Source of the DNA: Desulfobacterales bacterium RIFOXYA12_FULL_46_15
Lineage (GTDB): Bacteria > Desulfobacterota > Desulfobacteria > Desulfobacterales > Desulfobacteraceae
Assembly: GCA_001799395.1 (NCBI GenBank)
Contig: MGTJ01000233.1
Location: 24,425 to 88,424 of the forward strand
Length of the DNA stretch: 64,000 nt
Reading direction: 5' to 3'
Positions within the stretch are counted from its first letter, which is position 1. Each line of letters starts with the position of its first letter. This document shows positions 17,200 through 25,917 of this stretch, one piece after another. The notes beneath the pieces were generated by a model. It was not told the origin of the DNA and did not search any database. It saw only the letters and a program-made list of their open reading frames with translations. Position numbers and translations under genes: made by a program.

Positions 17200-18552
17200 A
17201 TGAAAAAACAGATTCTGATTATTGAAGATGAAGAAATCGCCCGCAGAAACCTTGAACATATTCTTGAGAAAGAGGGCTATAACGTCATTGCCGTGGATAG
17301 CGGCACCAAAGGACTGACCCTGGTCAAATCCAGAAGCTTTGATCTGATTATTACCGATTATAAAATGAAAAAAATAGACGGCCTCCAGGTTTTGGAGCAA
17401 AGCCGTAAACTTCAACCATATACCGAAGTGATCCTGATTACGGGATATGCAACGGTTGACAGTGCTGTCACCGCCATGAGAGAAGGGGCATACCATTATA
17501 TCGCAAAACCGTATAAAATCGATGAGGTCCGGCGGATTATCCGGGAAGCACTTTTAAAAAGATCCCTTCAACTGGAAAATCTTGCTCTCAAAGATGCCAT
17601 GAAAAAAGAAGTTCAACCGCCCTTCATCATCGGCAACAGCCCGGCCATGAATGAAGTTAAAAAAAGTATTACGCGGATTGCAAAAACCGATATCAGTGTT
17701 TTGATACTGGGCGAAAGCGGAACCGGCAAGGAACTGGTGGCCAAATCCATCCACAACCAGAGCAATCGGAGCGGCTATGAACTGGTGGCCTTCAATTGCG
17801 GGTCTTTTTCCGAAGAACTTATGGCCAATGAGCTGTTCGGTCATGAAAAAGAGGCGTTTACAGGAGCGGGCAAGACCAAGAAAGGGCTTTTTGAGTTTGC
17901 GGATAAGGGAACGGTTTTTTTTGATGAAATCGGTGACATGCCTCTGACCATGCAAGTCAAACTTTTAAGGGTATTACAGGAAAAAGAACTCATGAGAGTA
18001 GGGGGTACAAGCACCATTCCCGTGGATTTAAGATTCATCGCCGCCACCCACAGGGATCTCAGGCACGAGGTGGAAAAGGGAACATTCCGGCAGGACCTTT
18101 ATTACAGACTGAACGTGGTGGCCATTCAACTGCCTCCGCTGACGGAACGGCATGGAGATATTCCATTGCTGGCTTATCATTTTCTTGGAAAAAAAAGCCG
18201 GGAGATGGGCAAGGATATTAAAGAAATCGATCGTGCGGCCATGGATTATCTCATTCAATACAGTTGGCCCGGCAATGTCAGGGAGCTTGAAAACGTCATT
18301 GAAAGGGCGGTTGCCATGGGAACCGGTGATGTGATCCATCCGGAATCGCTTCCGGATCATATTACCCAGCTTGCCATTGAAACTTACCGGGTAACCCCTG
18401 ACGGTAAGATTCCCACCTTAAAGGAACAGGAAAAAAAATACATACAATGGGTTCTTGAAAAAACAAACTGGAACAGATCCAAAGCTGCCGATATCATGGA
18501 GATCGACCGCGTTTCGCTCTGGAGAAAAATAAAGGCGTTTGAACTGGAATAA
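17200..18552 (+). CDS. Sigma-54-dependent response regulator (NtrC family)
   Basis: 450 residues. Receiver ~4-120 with phospho-acceptor Asp53, Thr85 region and Lys103; AAA+ ~145-375 with Walker A GESGTGKE (171-178), Walker B FFDEIGD (240-246) and arginine-finger region FRQDLYYRLNV; C-terminal Fis-type helix-turn-helix ~410-450 (NRSKAADIMEIDRVSLWRKI). The sigma-54 contact loop reads EAFTGA (218-223) instead of GAFTGA, the first Gly being Glu. It should be phosphorylated by the kinase immediately upstream and activate RpoN promoters; the two found in this window (9868, 13011) are the obvious candidates, though this is inferred from proximity. Its receiver is strikingly similar to the one inserted in the Lon-type protease. 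Confidence 0.93.
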   Translation: MKKQILIIEDEEIARRNLEHILEKEGYNVIAVDSGTKGLTLVKSRSFDLIITDYKMKKIDGLQVLEQSRKLQPYTEVILITGYATVDSAVTAMREGAYHYIAKPYKIDEVRRIIREALLKRSLQLENLALKDAMKKEVQPPFIIGNSPAMNEVKKSITRIAKTDISVLILGESGTGKELVAKSIHNQSNRSGYELVAFNCGSFSEELMANELFGHEKEAFTGAGKTKKGLFEFADKGTVFFDEIGDMPLTMQVKLLRVLQEKELMRVGGTSTIPVDLRFIAATHRDLRHEVEKGTFRQDLYYRLNVVAIQLPPLTERHGDIPLLAYHFLGKKSREMGKDIKEIDRAAMDYLIQYSWPGNVRELENVIERAVAMGTGDVIHPESLPDHITQLAIETYRVTPDGKIPTLKEQEKKYIQWVLEKTNWNRSKAADIMEIDRVSLWRKIKAFELE

Positions 18553-18603
18553 TGCTAAAATTATAAAGAATATAACAATCGGATAATATAAAGGATCTGC
18601 AAA

Positions 18604-19062
18604 ATGAATCATACAGAAAAGAAAGCACAGGAACTGTTTACCTCCGGCTTTTTTTGTGCGGAAAGCGTTTTAAAGGCGGTTGCCTTTGAAAATGGCGTGG
18701 ATTCTGCCATGCTCCCGGCCATTGCCACAGGATTTTGCGGCGGGATGAGCCGCCATGCAGAAATGTGCGGGGCCGTTACCGGCGGTATCATGGGGCTGGG
18801 TCTTATATTCGGCCGCAATACGGTTGAAAATACTACTCAAACCTGTTATGAGGCAGTCACAAAATTTTTAAAGATGTTCAAATCGCTTAATGGGTCTTTG
18901 AACTGCAAGGATCTGATTGGGTATGATTTGGGTGTTGCAGAAGAACTGGAACAATTTCGAAAGGAAAATCCAGGATATGAAAAATGCCTCCGGTTTTCAA
19001 TGGATGCCGCATTCATGGTCCAGGAAATTATTGATCACAAAAATAATATCTTAAAACAGTGA
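18604..19062 (+). CDS. C_GCAxxG_C_C family redox-type protein
   Basis: 152 residues. Spaced cysteines follow the family pattern: FFCAESVLKAV near residue 17, ATGFCGGMSRHAEMCGAVTGGIMGLGLIFG around 43-70 (the GCAxxG region reads CGAVTGG), then TCYEAV and CKDLIGYD. The family (C_GCAxxG_C_C, PF09719) is probably redox-active or metal-binding, often beside oxidoreductases or molybdenum genes. Cytoplasmic, no signal peptide. It stands 51 bases after the NtrC-type regulator and may or may not be cotranscribed. Function not established. Confidence 0.8.
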   Translation: MNHTEKKAQELFTSGFFCAESVLKAVAFENGVDSAMLPAIATGFCGGMSRHAEMCGAVTGGIMGLGLIFGRNTVENTTQTCYEAVTKFLKMFKSLNGSLNCKDLIGYDLGVAEELEQFRKENPGYEKCLRFSMDAAFMVQEIIDHKNNILKQ

Positions 19063-19101
19063 GCATCCACATAAGAAAGATATCCTTTGATAGATAAAGG
19101 T

Positions 19102-19467
19102 ATGATGAAGAAAACTATTGTATTGCTGGTATTGACTGTTCTTTTTTTGGGTGCTTCTTCCCCGCAAAATATCGTCGGAAGATGGGAGAATTCTGAAAAA
19201 TTAATTGATGCACAACCCGGTGAGATCCAACTTCTTTTGAAAAAAGATGGAACCGGAGAGCTGATTCTGGATAAAGAGCGGTATTTCTGGGTGGCGGATA
19301 AATTTTTTTATAAAATCCTGGGAAATCAGATTGAAGTGGTTTTCATTTATGACGATGGCGGAAAAACAGACCCAGGGCGCCTTGATATCATCAAAATAAG
19401 TGCCCTGGAACTGGTTCTTGGTTTTAAAAAAGCCGGTTTAAAACTTGCTTTCAGGAAAATAAAATAA
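19102..19467 (+). CDS. Small secreted protein of unknown function
   Basis: About 121 residues. MMKKTIVLLVLTVLFLGASSPQ is a clear signal sequence with no lipobox Cys. The mature part (VGRWENSEKL, EIQLLLKKDGTGELIL, FFYKILGNQIEVVFIYDDGG) alternates short beta strands, like lipocalin-type or META-like beta barrels in which a G-x-W motif opens the barrel. Two adjacent ATG codons (19102, 19105) follow AAAGG; a TTG at 19087 is also possible. It lies 39 bases after the preceding gene. No function can be assigned. Confidence 0.65.
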   Translation: MMKKTIVLLVLTVLFLGASSPQNIVGRWENSEKLIDAQPGEIQLLLKKDGTGELILDKERYFWVADKFFYKILGNQIEVVFIYDDGGKTDPGRLDIIKISALELVLGFKKAGLKLAFRKIK

Positions 19468-19488
19468 ATATAATACTAAAATTTATAT

Positions 19489-19509
19489 TTTAGATTGGAC
19501 GAATCTAAA
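19489..19509. repeat. AT-rich inverted repeat before the chemoreceptor gene
   Basis: TTTAGATT (19489-19496) and AATCTAAA (19502-19509) form an 8-bp dyad with a 5-base centre. It may be a weak terminator for the small secreted protein or an operator for the chemoreceptor 130 bases downstream. Confidence 0.35.
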
Positions 19510-19638
19510 TATTCTGTGTTATTTATTATTTAATTGAAGCGTTATCTTTAATTTCTCTTAGTCCACTCTCTGACGGAAGAATACAGGTCGTACGATGTTA
19601 TAGCATTAATATTTTTAATACTATGAGGAGGGGCAACC

Positions 19639-21360
19639 ATGAATATCCGGAAAAAAATAATGATAACATCCTTTGTCGGAATGATTTTGCTTGGAATCAT
19701 TATGTTTTTTATTGCTTCGTCTTCCATAAAAAATATGGGGATGAAAGAGCTGTATGATTTGAAAGCAACCTTGATGGAAGAAAAAAAGCAGAAGCTCAGG
19801 AATATAGTTGAAATGGGGGTCAGTCAAATCGAGGGGATATTTCTATCCAAAAATTATGATGATGCAGGAAAAATGGAATTGATTTTTAAACTCATCCAGG
19901 ACATGAAATATGATCAGAACAAAGGATATATATGGATCAATGACATGACACCGGCCATGGTATATCACCCGGTCAACCCGGCTTTGAACGGAAAAAATAT
20001 GTCGGACTACAAAGATCCGGATGGAAAACATCTGTTTATTGAAATGGTTGAGGTTTGCAAAAAAGAGGGTGAAGGCGTAGTGAACTATAAATGGGAAAAA
20101 CCGGGATTTAAAGAACCTGTTGATAAACTGTCCTATGTCAAACTCTTTAAGCCGCTGAACTGGGTCATTGGATCAGGTATTTATATTGATGATGTCAATG
20201 CGGCGATCATGGAAAAAGAAAAAATTGTCAAAGCCGGTATGGCCAGGCAGAGAAATCTTTTACTGGCTGCTATTTTTATTTCTCTCATCTTAAGTTTGGT
20301 TTTAACATACATGGTGGCCGGAAAAATATCAGGCCCGCTCCGTAATGCCTGTGGCATGGTCAAGGATATTGCGGAAGGCGAGGGGGATCTGACAGTCCGC
20401 CTCAAGATTGATTCAACGGATGAAGTGGGTGAATTGTCAAATGGATTCAATACGTTTGTCGGAAAACTCCAGGATATAATCAAAAAGATATCCAACAGTT
20501 CAAGGGATGTTGACGTGTCGTCAAGCGATCTTTCCGAAATTTCAAGATTTCTGTCTGCAGAAGTCGAAGATACTGCTAAACGTTCCATTAATGTGGCAGC
20601 CTCCACAAAACAGATGGATGCCAATATTTCCAATGTTGCTGCGGCCATGGAACAGTCTACGACCAATTTGAATCTTGTTGTGGCAGCTGCAGAAGAGATG
20701 ACGTCCACTATAGAAGAGATTGCCCGTAATGTGGAAAAAGCAAAAGATATTTCCGAAGGTGCGGTTTCACAGGCTTCAAGTGCATCGGTTAAAATGAACA
20801 TCCTGGAAAAAACAGCAAAGGAAATCGGTAAGGTCACAGATGCCATCAGTGATATTTCAGAACAGACCAATCTTTTGGCCCTGAATGCCACCATTGAGGC
20901 AGCAAGGGCCGGGGAAGCAGGCAAAGGGTTTGCCGTTGTTGCCAACGAGATAAAAGATCTTGCAATTCAGACAGCAAATTCAACACGGGATATTAAAAAA
21001 CAGATCGACGCCATTCAATCAACAACCGCTCTGGCAGTCAGTGAAATCGACGCGATTTCAAAGGTTATCACGAATATTAATGAGATTGTTGCCTCCATTG
21101 CATCGGCAGTGGAAGAACAATCCGTCGTGACCAAGGAAATCTCCGGGAACATTGCCCAGGCAAGCCAGGGTATTGCCCTTGTAAACGAGAATATTAATCA
21201 GAGCTCAAGTGTATCCAATGAAATTGCAAAGGATATAGGCGGGGTCAGTCAGGCAACGGATAAAATTGCAGAAAGCAGCAGAAAAGTTGAGACAAGCTCC
21301 CGGCATCTGAAAGATATGGCTTCGGAACTGAAGGTGATCCTTGATGGGTTCAGGGTATGA
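19639..21360 (+). CDS. Methyl-accepting chemotaxis protein with Cache sensor
   Basis: 573 residues. Membrane helix ~8-28, a single-Cache periplasmic domain ~35-195 (MKYDQNKGYIWINDMTPAMVYHPVNP, GKHLFIEMVEVCKKEGEG, LNWVIGSGIYIDDV are typical sCache_2 blocks, often binding small carboxylates), second helix ~203-225, HAMP ~226-280, and a signalling domain with the hairpin tip ISEQTNLLALNATIEAARAGEAGKGFAVVANEIKDLA. No CheR-binding pentapeptide at the C-terminus. AGGAGGGG precedes the ATG. It should control motility through CheA/CheW encoded elsewhere. It is monocistronic and convergent with the RapA-like gene. Confidence 0.93.
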   Translation: MNIRKKIMITSFVGMILLGIIMFFIASSSIKNMGMKELYDLKATLMEEKKQKLRNIVEMGVSQIEGIFLSKNYDDAGKMELIFKLIQDMKYDQNKGYIWINDMTPAMVYHPVNPALNGKNMSDYKDPDGKHLFIEMVEVCKKEGEGVVNYKWEKPGFKEPVDKLSYVKLFKPLNWVIGSGIYIDDVNAAIMEKEKIVKAGMARQRNLLLAAIFISLILSLVLTYMVAGKISGPLRNACGMVKDIAEGEGDLTVRLKIDSTDEVGELSNGFNTFVGKLQDIIKKISNSSRDVDVSSSDLSEISRFLSAEVEDTAKRSINVAASTKQMDANISNVAAAMEQSTTNLNLVVAAAEEMTSTIEEIARNVEKAKDISEGAVSQASSASVKMNILEKTAKEIGKVTDAISDISEQTNLLALNATIEAARAGEAGKGFAVVANEIKDLAIQTANSTRDIKKQIDAIQSTTALAVSEIDAISKVITNINEIVASIASAVEEQSVVTKEISGNIAQASQGIALVNENINQSSSVSNEIAKDIGGVSQATDKIAESSRKVETSSRHLKDMASELKVILDGFRV

Positions 21361-21396
21361 ATTCAGGGAAGACAGGTTTTGAAGGGGGTTAAGTCC

Positions 21397-24084
21397 TTAA
21401 AGAACCCGGATGAGTCTTAAAGCGTCAAGCCTTGGCCGGGCCGAACCCAGATGCTCTATAAGGGATGTTTCCTGAATCCGGAAGGAATTGATTTCAGCTT
21501 CACGGATATCCGGATTTATTTTCTGAAGATCCAGAAGCCTTGTGATCTCCCGGCCCAACATCTCAGCGATGTTCGTCTTTACTTTTTCCATGATGTCAAT
21601 GGACAGTGTTTCTGCAATGGAAATGCTTTTCTGAATCATGGAAGGGATGATTTCCTGCCGGATGGGATCGATATCTTTAAACCAGTTTTTTTCTTCTTCG
21701 GTCATATTTTTTAAAAAATCTGTAAAATCAAATCGTTCCGTGACATTGTGTCCTTCATGGTCCACCACAAGGTGAATGGGGTCACAGGTCAGATACCGGT
21801 TCATTTCAAGGTATGGCGGAGCCATACATTCCAGGATAAATATGGTTTCAAGAAAAAGCCCCTTGACTTTGTCTTGATGAAGTCTTGCTAATGCACAGGA
21901 CCCGGTATTGTTTGTGATGAAATATTCAAAGGCCTGATGGACAAAGGGGTGATCCCAGGATAAAAAATCCAGGTCATCTCTCAGTCCGGCAAGGCTTCTT
22001 TTAAAGGTCAAGATGTCGGAAAGCCTTGTGGAAGCGGGAAAGTTTTGATCAGTCACATTACTGAAGTTCAATTTAAAGACAGAATCATTAATAAAATCGG
22101 TCTCAATCCCGTAATGCGAAAAAACTTTGATCAGGATGTTTTCAAGATGCTTATCCTCCTCAAAAGTTTCAACAGCCTGGATGGTTTTTTGTGCAGGCCC
22201 TGGTTTAAAGGAATTCATCTCAAGAAGGACGTTTTTCCCCTGGGCGAGTTTTTTTTCAGTTTCCGTTCGAAAAGCCCTTGTCCCTGAGATTAATTTTTGA
22301 AGCTTTTGTTCATCTATGATTTCATCTGCCTTTGTCCGGGTAAACAATTCCTTAAGGTCAGTTTCAAATTTTTTGTAAATTAGATGAAGGCCATTTGTAT
22401 TCCGTGCAAAGAGGTTTAACCCGTCCATATACCACCGGGCCAGGATTTCAAAAACACTTCCCCGGATATAGGGTACATGAATCCGGATATCGTTTTTCTG
22501 TCCGATCCTGTCAAGCCGCCCGATCCTCTGTTCCAAAAGTTCAGGATTCAAGGGCAGGTCAAACAAAAATAGGTGATGCACAAACTGGAAATTTCTTCCT
22601 TCACTGCCGATTTCCGAAGAGATCAATACCTTTGCCCCGTCTTCCCTTAAGAAAAAGGCTGCATTCCTGTCCCGTTGGAGAAGGGTCATGCTTTCATCAA
22701 ACCTTGCCATCTCGATCGTGATGTGATTTGCAACGGCAGCTTCAATGGACAAGGCTTTCTGCCGTGATGAGGAAATTACAAGAATTTTTTCCTTTTGCCG
22801 GATCAGGTCGATAAGATAAAGGATTCTCGGGTCTTGGCTAAATTCATAACAGCTTTGATTTTCAGGATCAAAAAATTCCTCATTAACGGATCTGATTTTG
22901 GAAGGCTCGGCATCAAGCGCCTTTACATGAGGTACTCGCATGGGAAACCCTTGGATGACATTCCTCTGGTTTCTGAATATCACCCGGCCCGGTCCATAGG
23001 AATCCAGAAAGGCATCAATGTTTTCCCCTTTTTCCAAAAGGATTTTGGCGGTTTCAATGGTTTTTTCATAAAGAGCTGTTTTTTCAAGATAGGCAGCAAA
23101 ATCAAAATACCGCCGGGGGTCCAGGAGGTTTAAATGAAGAAAATGGTTTTTTATTCCCATCTGTTCCGGTGTGGCCGTCAACAACATCAATCCGGGTGCG
23201 GCTTTGGAAAGCTGACGGATAAAAGCATGGGTTTTTTCGTTATCTGCAATATGATGGGCTTCATCTACCACCACCATATCCCACCCTGATTCCATAATTT
23301 TTGAATGCCACCGGATCGTATCGAGAAAATTAAAACCGACAATGGCCAATTGGTGTTCGAGAAAAGGGTTGAGGCCTTTCCCCCTGCGGTCAAGATTTCT
23401 GCAATAGGCCTCGTTAAGGATCATAAAGGACAGGCTGAACCTTTTGTATAATTCAATAAACCATTGATGGGTCAAGGATTCCGGAACAATAATGAGGACT
23501 CTCTGGATTCTGTGGCTGATGACAAGCTTATGAAGAATAAGGCAGGCCTCGATGGTTTTGCCAAGACCGGTTTCATCGGAAAGCAGCACCCTTGGCACAT
23601 GCCGGGAGGCAACTGCATCGGCAATGAAAAACTGGTGGGGGATGAGTTCTATTTTGCCCCCGAGAAACCCTTTTACCGGAGATGCATCATAAAGCGCCTT
23701 TGATTTAAGCAATTTCCGGCGTAGATCAAAGGCCTGGTTTGATTCTGTGATCCCTGCAAAAAGCCGGTCCTGAGGCATGGAAAACGAGATGGTGTCTGAG
23801 AGGTCATTTTCACAAACCACCTCATTTCCCCCGGAATAATACATTAAGCCGTCTGATTCTGTTACGGTTGCAATTATCATTTTTTTACCGGCTTTTGACT
23901 GAATCTCATCACCGGGTTTAAAGATGATCCGTTTCAGGGGGGCGGAGGAAAGGGAATACCTCCTTTCACATCCACATGATTCAAACCGTACGACCATGGT
24001 TTTCGGTTCGATACAGGCCAGCAGCCCAAGCCCGAGTTCCGGTTCTGCTTCGCTGATCCATCTTTGCCCCGCAACCGGTCTCAT
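21397..24084 (-). CDS. rapA: RapA/HepA-type SWI2/SNF2 ATPase associated with RNA polymerase
   Basis: 895 residues. N-terminal beta-rich Ntd-like region, then SNF2 core: LIPHQFFIADAVASRHVPRVLLSDETGLGKTIEACLILHKL (Q motif and Walker A), IVPESLTHQWFIELYKRFSL, VVDEAHH (DEAH), LLTATPEQ, and helicase C-terminal motifs EIGSEGRNFQFVHHLFLFDLPLNPELLEQRIGRLDRIGQ. This order and the RapA-specific LPLNPELLEQRIGRLDRIGQ identify RapA, which recycles stalled RNA polymerase. It is somewhat shorter than E. coli RapA (968). The gene upstream (24096-24650) ends 11 bases before its ATG, so they form one unit. Confidence 0.92.
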   Translation of the reverse strand: MRPVAGQRWISEAEPELGLGLLACIEPKTMVVRFESCGCERRYSLSSAPLKRIIFKPGDEIQSKAGKKMIIATVTESDGLMYYSGGNEVVCENDLSDTISFSMPQDRLFAGITESNQAFDLRRKLLKSKALYDASPVKGFLGGKIELIPHQFFIADAVASRHVPRVLLSDETGLGKTIEACLILHKLVISHRIQRVLIIVPESLTHQWFIELYKRFSLSFMILNEAYCRNLDRRGKGLNPFLEHQLAIVGFNFLDTIRWHSKIMESGWDMVVVDEAHHIADNEKTHAFIRQLSKAAPGLMLLTATPEQMGIKNHFLHLNLLDPRRYFDFAAYLEKTALYEKTIETAKILLEKGENIDAFLDSYGPGRVIFRNQRNVIQGFPMRVPHVKALDAEPSKIRSVNEEFFDPENQSCYEFSQDPRILYLIDLIRQKEKILVISSSRQKALSIEAAVANHITIEMARFDESMTLLQRDRNAAFFLREDGAKVLISSEIGSEGRNFQFVHHLFLFDLPLNPELLEQRIGRLDRIGQKNDIRIHVPYIRGSVFEILARWYMDGLNLFARNTNGLHLIYKKFETDLKELFTRTKADEIIDEQKLQKLISGTRAFRTETEKKLAQGKNVLLEMNSFKPGPAQKTIQAVETFEEDKHLENILIKVFSHYGIETDFINDSVFKLNFSNVTDQNFPASTRLSDILTFKRSLAGLRDDLDFLSWDHPFVHQAFEYFITNNTGSCALARLHQDKVKGLFLETIFILECMAPPYLEMNRYLTCDPIHLVVDHEGHNVTERFDFTDFLKNMTEEEKNWFKDIDPIRQEIIPSMIQKSISIAETLSIDIMEKVKTNIAEMLGREITRLLDLQKINPDIREAEINSFRIQETSLIEHLGSARPRLDALRLIRVL

Positions 24085-24095
24085 GGTTACTGATT

Positions 24096-24650
24096 TTATC
24101 TGTCCTTCAGGGCCGAATCAATAACCATACGTGAAAATGGCCTGGATATCTTGTTCGGGCTGCCGGAGAGAGAATTGCCTTTAAGTTTGTGGGCGCTGCC
24201 GCTGAAAGTGGCGGTTTCCTGATTGCCAAACCGGATCTGATAACTGGGTCTGACTCCTTTGCCGGTAATATCAAAGCAGACACTGGCGTTTAAATCCTTT
24301 TGCATATTAGCGGATACTTTTTTCAAAAACGAAGGTGAAAGTTGTTTGATACGGTCTTCATTCCATTCAACAGGGATAACTTCATTTTTACCGGCACCTG
24401 AAGCAGGAATCTTTTTGACCTTTATTTTATTGATAAGGGATATTAGATGTTTGATTTTCAATCCCAGGTTTTTTACCGACCGCTGCTGGATTTCATCATC
24501 GGCCAGCGGGATGAGCAGGTCAAGCTGTGCTTGGGCTTTCTGACAGCATTCCCGTGAAGCGTCCACGGCATTCTGTTCAATTAATAAACTCAGGTTTTCG
24601 CATAATCGGTTTATTGCATGCCGGGACTCTCTAAATTTGTCAGGTTCCAT
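24096..24650 (-). CDS. Hypothetical protein cotranscribed with rapA
   Basis: 184 residues, soluble, no signal peptide. The N-terminal ~90 residues are helical and charged (FRESRHAINRLCENLSLLIEQ, then HLISLINKIKVKK); the middle has VEWNEDRIKQLSPSFLKKVSANMQKDL; the C-terminal part is beta-rich (NASVCFDITGKGVRPSYQIRFG) and ends with a basic segment. I recognise no domain. ATG follows GGAGGAGAG. It lies 11 bases upstream of rapA on the same strand and so may work with it. Confidence 0.6.
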   Translation of the reverse strand: MEPDKFRESRHAINRLCENLSLLIEQNAVDASRECCQKAQAQLDLLIPLADDEIQQRSVKNLGLKIKHLISLINKIKVKKIPASGAGKNEVIPVEWNEDRIKQLSPSFLKKVSANMQKDLNASVCFDITGKGVRPSYQIRFGNQETATFSGSAHKLKGNSLSGSPNKISRPFSRMVIDSALKDR

Positions 24651-24795
24651 CTCTCCTCCTGTTATACTTGTTGATACAGTCTTTAATCGTCTAGCAGGCG
24701 AGAAATTTTTAAGTTTCAGATTTTGTCCTGCATGTCATGAGACTTATGAGATGATGGTACACTTCCCGGACATGGAATACAAGTCTTTTAAAAAC

Positions 24796-24809
24796 TTGAT
24801 CTGAATCAA
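24796..24809 (+). promoter_or_regulatory. FNR-type operator upstream of napH
   Basis: TTGATCTGAATCAA is a perfect match to the Fnr consensus TTGAT-N4-ATCAA, and the dyad extends one base further on each side. If bound at -41.5, transcription would begin near 24844, leaving a 22-base leader before the napH ATG at 24866. Anaerobic or nitrogen-oxide control by a Crp/Fnr-family regulator is expected. Confidence 0.7.
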
Positions 24810-24865
24810 GGTAATCTCCTTTCTCAAGTCCTATAATCATGAAAAATAATGCGGAGATTAATGGG

Positions 24866-25888
24866 ATGGTATTTCTAAACCGGTTCAGCAAGTACACAAA
24901 ATCTCAAATCATCAGAAGATGGGTACAGTTGTTATTCCTTGCCGTCATCTGTTTTATCGGGTTCATGTTTATCCGGTTTGCAGGCAGTCTTGAAAACGGG
25001 ATACTGCCAAAGGTTGAGCGACCGGCAGGGGTTGAGGCATTTTTGCCGATCAGCGCTCTTGTCAGTCTTAAATATTTTGTTTTGACTGGCATCGTCAACG
25101 ATGTCCATCCTTCAGCCCTGGTAATTTTTCTGATTATTTGTGCCACAACAGTGTTTGTCAGAAAGGGATTTTGCGCCTATATCTGCCCCTTTGGCCTGTT
25201 GTCGGAATATCTTTATTTTCTTCATTGTAAGATATTCAAGAATGAAATCAGGCTTCCGGCTTTATTCGACGCTATCTTACGCTCCATAAAATATGGTCTT
25301 GCAGGTGTTTTCATTTATTTAATTTTTTTTCGCATGCCTGTCCCGGTTATTGAAGAGTTTATACACAGCCCCTACCATATCCTTGCAGATATCAACATGT
25401 ATCGGTTTTTTACCGATATATCTCCAACAGCCTTATCCGTCATTTCCGGTATCGGTTTAATGTCGGTTCTGATCAGAAATTTCTGGTGCCGTTATCTATG
25501 TCCCTATGGTGCATTGCTTGGCATTTTAAGTGTTATCAGTCTTGGCAGGATTCAATTGAACCGGTCCTGCTGCAAAGACTGTGGAAAATGTGAAAAAGTC
25601 TGTCCCGGACAGATTCATATCCGGCAGGGACAGGCTGCCTTTTCTTTTGAGTGTAGTGCCTGCCTACAATGTGTTCATGCCTGTCCTGAAAAAGGGGCAC
25701 TTAAATATTTTTTTCCTGTTAAACGGTCTTCTATCGGGAGTATGGGGATCGCACTGATCTTTCTGGCTATGTTTACCACCGGTATCACCTTTGCAAAATT
25801 AACCGATCATTGGAAAAGCAGGATTTCAAATGAAATTTATTTTTATCACATGATGACTGAAGGCATGTTAAAAAAAACATACAGATAA
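24866..25888 (+). CDS. napH: NapH-like membrane polyferredoxin (quinol dehydrogenase)
   Basis: 340 residues. Four to five membrane helices, two cytoplasmic CxxxCP motifs (CAYICPFGLLSEYL and CRYLCPYGALLG) typical of the NapH/CcoG/NosR family, and two C-terminal 4Fe-4S clusters (CKDCGKCEKVCPG and CSACLQCVHACPEKG). In Nap systems lacking NapC, NapH with NapG or other partners oxidises menaquinol. ATG at 24866 is preferred: GGAG is nine bases upstream, and the FNR-type box lies at a sensible distance; an in-frame ATG at 24839 would leave no leader. The gene converges on mobB and is separated from napDAB by it, an unusual split. Confidence 0.85.
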   Translation: MVFLNRFSKYTKSQIIRRWVQLLFLAVICFIGFMFIRFAGSLENGILPKVERPAGVEAFLPISALVSLKYFVLTGIVNDVHPSALVIFLIICATTVFVRKGFCAYICPFGLLSEYLYFLHCKIFKNEIRLPALFDAILRSIKYGLAGVFIYLIFFRMPVPVIEEFIHSPYHILADINMYRFFTDISPTALSVISGIGLMSVLIRNFWCRYLCPYGALLGILSVISLGRIQLNRSCCKDCGKCEKVCPGQIHIRQGQAAFSFECSACLQCVHACPEKGALKYFFPVKRSSIGSMGIALIFLAMFTTGITFAKLTDHWKSRISNEIYFYHMMTEGMLKKTYR

Positions 25889-25917
25889 AAAAAATAAAAC
25901 AAGGTTCTGAACGAATT

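Noticed and set aside
20181-20945. 254-codon open frame on the minus strand
   Set aside because: Lies entirely inside the chemoreceptor signalling domain; low-complexity Ser/Ala-rich product is the usual shadow of heptad-repeat coding sequence.
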